This document shows positions 58,475-64,000 of a DNA stretch of 64,000 bases, piece after piece. Below the pieces are notes generated by a model. That model worked only from the letters and a program-made list of their open reading frames with translations. It did not search any database and was not told where the DNA came from. The position numbers were made by a program, and so were the translations under genes. This DNA comes from Anthostomella pinea. Its lineage: Eukaryota; Ascomycota; Sordariomycetes; Xylariales; Xylariaceae. The DNA is taken from contig CAUWAG010000020.1 in the NCBI GenBank assembly GCA_963556695.1, forward strand, positions 1 through 64,000, read 5' to 3'. Positions within the stretch are counted from its first letter, which is position 1; each line of letters begins with the position of its first letter.

Positions 58475-58720
58475 TGTGATGGATCTGACATCCATCCATC
58501 CATTCACGGTGGTACGTGCGCTCATCAGGTGATTTGGTGGGGTGGACGCGTTGCCCCGCTGCACTCACTATAGATAATTGTGGAGCGGGATTGAAGATCT
58601 AATCCCCCACCAGAATTGGCTGGTGGTTCTGATCCTTCTTCCCTCCTCACCAGTAGATTCTTATTCATCTGAAGTAATAGATGGGCATCTTCGTCCTTAG
58701 CTGACAGCTGTTCCGTGACA
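58475..58720. repeat. Solo LTR (246 bp) with ACTAT target duplication
   Basis: Begins TGTGATGG and ends TTCCGTGACA, flanked by ACTAT on both sides (58470-58474 and 58721-58725). Layout and ends match the solo LTR at 31363-31590, so the two probably derive from related retrotransposons. Confidence 0.87.
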
Positions 58721-59159
58721 ACTATTATAATTACTTTAGAAAAGGTTAGTATTTATTAATACACTTCCTCCAAAAAAAAGTCGGTACAATATTAACTTCT
58801 TTTTCTTAGAAAGATAATATTTAAAAATACTATTATAACATTATTATTTCTTTTTATAAACCAAAGCGTTTTAAGGTTTATAAAAAAGAGTTAATATTTT
58901 CTATTAACTATATAATGTCTATACTTATAACTGTATCAAAAAGAAATTAATATATATATAACTTATTCTATACGCTAGCATATATAGCAGTAACAGATAA
59001 TAAAACGATGTTTTAATAATCTTAAAAAGAATAAACTAAAGGCCTTGATACCTTCGCCTTTATAAAGTTATAAATTAGCTTTAAATGTTAAAACATTACA
59101 ATATATACGTAGCTAACATACGAAATAAATAAGTACTTCAAACTATATGCTACGTTATA

Positions 59160-59263
59160 TCGCCCGAGTAGCCTGCAAGCGGGCAGCTACTTTGCAGTAA
59201 AGTTCGCAGGCCATAAAAGACTGCAACTAACTAACCAACCAACCAACCAACCAACCAACCAAG
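59160..59263 (+). mobile_element. Retroposon 3' end with (AACC)n tail
   Basis: A GC-normal segment (AGCCTGCAAGCGGGCAGC...GCAGGCC) leads to GACTGCAACTAACTAACC and a run of about seven AACC units. This is the usual form of a 5'-truncated LINE or a SINE 3' end. No target duplication was identified. It marks the right edge of AT-rich block 2. Confidence 0.45.
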
Positions 59264-60060
59264 TGGTATATGTGTGGTATATGACAGCGTGGTTTAGTGC
59301 TGATCACCGACATGGAACAATGACACGTGAAGCCTGCTCAGCTTCAGCCAGCTTCAAAGGTTATGGCTTGCTGAACGGTCTCACGGAGATAGTGGATGGG
59401 AAGCCATGGCACGATTCGTGAATTGTCTGAGCCGAGGTTGATCATCTGGATGTGCATGTCAGAGCTGGACGTGCCAGACGGATGCGGGTATTTCAGTTCT
59501 AGTCGTTGAAGCTCGATAATGAAATGGCATCGTTTGCGTCGGGAAATACGGACATCAGCCACGACTACTTCCATAACGGCTCTAGATTCATTTACCATCG
59601 CTGGATGCGGAGCCAAGGTCAGTCCCAATCGGGCTGTCAGCTGCTGGGTTGTGGCCTATCAAAGTCGGCGCGTGATAAAAGGGGCAGCCTTTGATAAACA
59701 CGCCCCCCCCCTTAGTACTTACAGCCAAACCTCGATCAGGATGGCTGGCCACTCAGGAAATAACGAAGCTCGAGCATCGAGAACGTCTAATAAATACCTT
59801 ATGCTGCCTACATTATGTGTCCTCACCTCTGCATCACTTTCCGGCGCCTATCTGCTACAGCAACCGAATACCACATGCCCCATTTTCCCATGGCTCCGGC
59901 AGGCGGGCAGGCACGCCAGACGCCATGGAGCATCGGGGTCTTGTGGCTCTGCCTGCTAATAAGGTAGACACTCGTCAACTGATGTGTCCCTTACATTGTC
60001 GCCACAGTGAGCCGGGCTGTGTGTCATAGCTCAAATCATCTCTGGGTCACTCAACGAAGG

Positions 60061-60081
60061 GGGCCAGGGGGGGAGGGAGGG
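60061..60081 (+). other. G-quadruplex-prone run
   Basis: Four G-tracts of three to seven bases with spacers of one to three bases (GGGCCAGGGGGGG, then AGGGAGGG). It meets the G3+N1-7 rule. Confidence 0.5.
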
Positions 60082-61845
60082 TGTCGCTAGGCACTCAAGG
60101 GAGCAGGAGCCACGAAATCCCTATGAGATGGTGCGACCAGCTCCAGCTGCACGGATTCAATCGTCGGGCTCTCTGTCGACGCCGGCCGAGGGGATGTTGC
60201 TATGAATATCCACATAGGTAGGACCCCTACTCCTCCTGTCCTCCTGTCCTCCCACTGCCCACCCAAGGGCCTAGGGGCAAAGGCACCAGACTCAGCCAGA
60301 CACATCACTGCCAGACTGGTGGGTCCAGGGCTGGCTGGTCTGCTGAAGTTGCTGGCCTGCGACCGGGTTGCCATGCCACTTCTACAATCCTGTCACTTTC
60401 ACTTCGCCGCTGCCAGCCTGCGGAAAACCGGCGGCCAGCAAGCAGGCAAGCAAGCAACTCCAATCCTACAAGTTTCCGGATCGATGCAGCCGCTATGTAT
60501 GCAGTCAGAACTGCGTACGTACCATGAATCCGTGAGTGTTCTAGTATGCCCGCACTGTCATCATCACACCCTTCATGACAAATGTCTCCAGGCTGCCAGT
60601 GACGACGTCCCCAACCTTGTGCCATCCACAACCCCCACCTGTCAGCCTGTATGCAGAGTCGTCTCGTCGTCTCGCCATGGCGTGGGTGTCAACGGTCAAC
60701 CTCGCGCGAAAGGAAAGACGTAACAATCATGACTCCACCGAGGCCGAGAAGCAAGCAACATCGAATCCTCGTAAAAAGCCAGGAGGCTAGCCGATCTTCC
60801 GCGGTCGGCTCCCAATTGCATCTCCCGTTCAGGTTCCCCTCTTTCGCTCGCAAGCCGATGAAGAAATTTTTCGTCGTCAGTCCATCTCTGTGCAGTAGCG
60901 TCGACCTCCTCACTGCCAGACTGCTCATCACTGATCAGGCCCTGGCATCATGCGGGTCGACGGGTGGTTTCAACGTTCCAACTTCCAGTGCTCCATCAGG
61001 CTATTCGTCGCGTGGGAGTCCCGATTTATCAGCGCCGGCGGTTCACTAATAACTTTAACCATGTCTGCAGTGGGTGTGTGAGCGGTAGGGCTATGACTTG
61101 TCATCCGCTCCACGGTCACGGTAGCAGAATGCGTACATGCGACTATTTGGGATGCTGCAAGATGACACGAAGCGCACAGGGGTTGGTTGACTGGTTGATC
61201 GACTCGGCAGTGTCCGGTCAAAGGTGACGATGCATCCTCCCAAGTGGCGACCCCACGCGTGATCAGTGAGTGTAATTAAATTCATGTTTGGCGAGGCTGA
61301 GAGCGGAAGAGGCATGGGTGAATACTGTAGCCGGGGGCGAATACTACTCGCTGTCCCGTCGTACCGGTTGCGGAGAGAATATCCATACATTCTCCCCTTG
61401 CGTACTTACGTGGACTTGCAGCAATACCCGTAAGGTATGCTGATGCCTGATTGAGCGCATCCGTGGCTGAGAAGCCAGCCCATCAAATATAATAATAATT
61501 TGATTGACAATCGCACATGACCATCAAAGGCTTCAGTGACATACCGTGCCTCTCGCCTACCCCATTTGCCCATTTTCCGTTCTGGTCTCTGGATCCCCTC
61601 CCCGGACGCCGGCGCCATCAGCAGCACAGACGCAGCCGGATGAAGGGCTTTCAGGCGGTGTGAAAGTCTGAGTTTCTGGACTGTGAGTGGCAGCTGTGTC
61701 ACTTTCCCCTCACGGCAAGTCCCCAGTCTCCGCATCCCAGGCCACCACCACCTGCACCGTTGGCCCAACTTCCAACGCCTTGACTCTTGAGCTCTGCAGA
61801 AGCGAGACCGTTGATCCGCTGTCCGTTGATCGGGGGGTCTCTGCC

Positions 61846-61872
61846 GCTGCTGCTGCTGCTGCTGCTGTTGCT
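61846..61872 (+). repeat. (CTG)n trinucleotide run
   Basis: About nine CTG units with one TTG interruption. In one plus-strand frame it would encode polyAla, but that frame (61687-61983) has no recognisable domain, so I treat it as a microsatellite. Confidence 0.7.
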
Positions 61873-64000
61873 GCTCCTGCCGGTGGTACGTATTGGCCTA
61901 GCCGGATGCTGAGGTGGTCTCGCCTCAAAGTGAGAGATGCCTGTTGTGTCATCTCGATCTTCCTCCTTACGACGATTGATTGAGGCAGGAGAGCCTACAT
62001 GTTGCCGAGACGGTCTACGACATTACCCCCGCGTCTACCAAAAAGCCCTCAATCGAATAATAATGATTATCCCGATCATACTCATATGCCCACCAATGGG
62101 TTCGACAACCACATTGAGTCATTCGTACCCGGTTTCGAGCTGGCATATGCGGGGCGTCTTTCAAGAATCGCCACTTCCTGAACGGTCATTCACGCGAGTT
62201 GGCACAGCGTGGAGGGAGTTGCAAAGTTGTCAGCCAGATGGGGCAACGAATGGGCGTGCAGGGCCACCTCGCAAATTTCCGAGTAATGGTAAAAAGGGGG
62301 GTGGTATCGCTGACTGATCAGTTGGCGGACACCGATCCTGAAAGCCGTCGTGACCACCTTATCAGTCTGCCAGCCTACATGTGCTGTCCAGCCTCACAGG
62401 TTGACAATTCCTGCTCAGGCGACTCTATAACCAAACTAGAAGGAACGGTGGCCACCATCACGAGCAGTCTCACTGGTCAGGCCACAAGCCACCAACATGT
62501 CACATAGTACGAATTCACCGCTCGTATGAATGACACACCATCCACATCCCACGGCCATACGCGGGTTTCCAGGGGCGAGGACGGTCCAAATGGAAGAGCG
62601 TGCAGTTGCGCCACTGGGAACGTGTTCTGCAGCCCTCCCAAGCCTGCTGGGTTTTCGCGAATATCAGACAGGGAGGGTTTCGATCTTGGCTTTCGCATCT
62701 ACTGGTCAGCTTCGCCTGCACTACTAGATCCTGACAGTCGACAGATGGCGGAAGACTTCGTCAATTCCCAGCCGTGCGGCTGTCTCCTGGCTAAGGTAGG
62801 TAGGTATCTTCCCCGCGCTCCGTCATGACACCGCACTGAAAATCCCGAATGCCAAGCAACGACAACCAGCTCGTACCGGATTGGAGCTGCTCCCCGGTTC
62901 TGATTACCAACTTCCAGATGACATCCCTATTCGTTCATTCGTAACCCGCCATTCGCCGTTCGCCTGCCTAACTTTAGACACGAAGCCACCCGAAGAAGCG
63001 AGCACGAATCCCGCCCAGCAGCCGACACGACACGAAACGCAAAGAAAAAGTCAGCCCGTGATCCTACCAATCCGCAATAGCAAGCTAGCAGGCTGAGCTT
63101 GTTACCAACTGCATTCTCGGCGCGCGGTAGTACGTCTGCTACTGTAAGCCAGATAGCCTCAAGGAGTCAAGGACAAGAGCCCGATCTCCAACTGAGAGAC
63201 TAGGCATCGAAATGCCATAGTCCGGCCGATCACCTGCAGAACGAACGTGGGGGGCTTACACTAACATTACCATCATCAGCCTACCAGAGGTTCATCCTGC
63301 TTCTGAGGAGCAGTGATGAGCGTTATGTCAGATCGATCGGCGGCCAGCCACTGACGGAGACGCGATGACGCTACGTCCTTCCCCGTCCGGCGTGTCTGCC
63401 CACACTGTGCCTCTAGTTTTTCCATTTCGATGGTTTTGGCTTCTGTCATATGCCACCGAGGCGGATCGTATCGTGTCCTGTCGGGCCTTGATGGTGTAAT
63501 GTCGCTAGTGAACGTTCCTCATGACCAACACCAATGTTGAGAGGAACAATCCATCCAGGTCCGGTAATGGGTATGATGCAATGATGCAATGATGCAATGG
63601 GACCCAAGCGATTGGGGAGTGCGTCCTGTTGGCCGTCGCCCGTCGGCCGCGGCGGCCTTCAAATGTTCCTCATTGCTCTCTTGGCAGTATCAGCCACCAC
63701 CGCGACTGACTCGAATCGGTTAGAACTAGCAACGCCACGATGCCCTCCCAAACTGAGTACCCCATATAGATCGGTGCGTGGTATGTTGGTGGATGATCGG
63801 TTGGCTTGTCTGTTATATCCTGTCCCTTAACCTACTAGTACAGCCAAGTTGGATGTGCTGATCGTGGAGTCCATGCCTTCGATGAGGCAGCTCTGCCATA
63901 CCCACACTAATGCTAGAGCGACACTGTGGTCATCCGCGCGAAGCCGCAGTGAAATGGGAACCACAAGCCAGATACATGTAGCTTCACTACGCGTTCCACG

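Larger units (their letters stand above)
56190..59150. repeat. RIP-type AT-rich block 2
   Basis: About 3 kb with the same composition as block 1: very AT-rich, TAA/TTAA-dense, no open frame of 60 codons. It contains two GC-normal solo LTRs (56870-57042 and 58475-58720). The ancestral repeat is not recognisable. Confidence 0.88.
59264..64000. other. 4.7-kb stretch without a confident gene
   Basis: Frames are short and mostly overlap on both strands. The minus-strand frame at 59344-59628 (94 codons) looks somewhat protein-like (HFIIELQRLELKYPHPSG) but is unrecognised and could be the last exon of a lost gene. Simple sequences occur: a G-rich run at about 60061-60081, (CTG)n near 61846-61872 and an ATGATGCA triple repeat near 63577-63598. 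The right part may be the promoter of a gene beyond the window. Confidence 0.4.

Noticed and set aside
40280..59150. Starship-type giant element with a DUF3435 captain
   Set aside because: I found no tyrosine-recombinase-like protein at an edge and no long direct repeats bounding the region.
60202..60723. 173-codon plus-strand ORF
   Set aside because: Overlapping frames of similar length on both strands, no domain, and composition of non-coding GC-rich DNA.

Overview
The window is the left end of a chromosome of a filamentous ascomycete (Pezizomycotina, most likely a Sordariomycete; species not determinable by eye). It opens with about 36 copies of CCCTAA. Its genes have short fungal introns (55-114 bp, GT..AG, CTAAC-type branch sites), a COT-1/NDR kinase and a Tad-type LINE. 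AT-rich, stop-saturated blocks and C:G-to-T:A nonsense mutations are typical of repeat-induced point mutation (RIP).

Layout. (1) 1-5.5 kb, subtelomere: telomere repeats abut a broken fungal-specific transcription-factor gene, then a decayed Copia integrase fragment, a small coiled-coil ORF, and a RIP-mutated pseudogene of the zinc-finger family that usually accompanies subtelomeric RecQ-like helicases. No helicase is visible. (2) 5.8-8.3 kb: an intact NmrA-like dehydrogenase and a divergently transcribed bZIP/DUF3425 regulator share one intergenic region. (3) 9.5-23.8 kb, conserved core: SF3A2 splicing factor, COT-1 kinase, TIM54, a FAM192A/Fyv6-type splicing protein, a 3'-5' exonuclease-like protein and a CLG1-type cyclin. 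(4) 23.8-28.3 kb: no confident gene. (5) 28.3-59.2 kb, accessory and transposon-rich: two RIP-type AT-rich blocks (28.3-32.2 and 56.2-59.15 kb) hold GC-normal solo LTRs with exact 5-bp target duplications. Between the blocks lie two full-length but nonsense-riddled Copia elements, a Tad-like gag relic carrying a SINE with a 14-bp target duplication, and a small gene island at 40.4-45.2 kb. (6) 59.3-64 kb: no recognisable gene.

How the genes relate. The core genes are housekeeping functions (splicing, polarity and cell-cycle kinase signalling, mitochondrial import) with no evident shared pathway. The NmrA/bZIP pair could form a redox-responsive regulatory module. The accessory island encodes a predicted secreted protein kinase with nearly all catalytic motifs, a small coiled-coil protein beside it, and the 3' end of an ankyrin-type allorecognition gene with near-identical 33-aa repeats. 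Its setting resembles effector or self/non-self loci. The secreted kinase, the SINE, and the half-tRNA priming and uninterrupted nonsense-only frame of the Copia pair are the most noteworthy observations.
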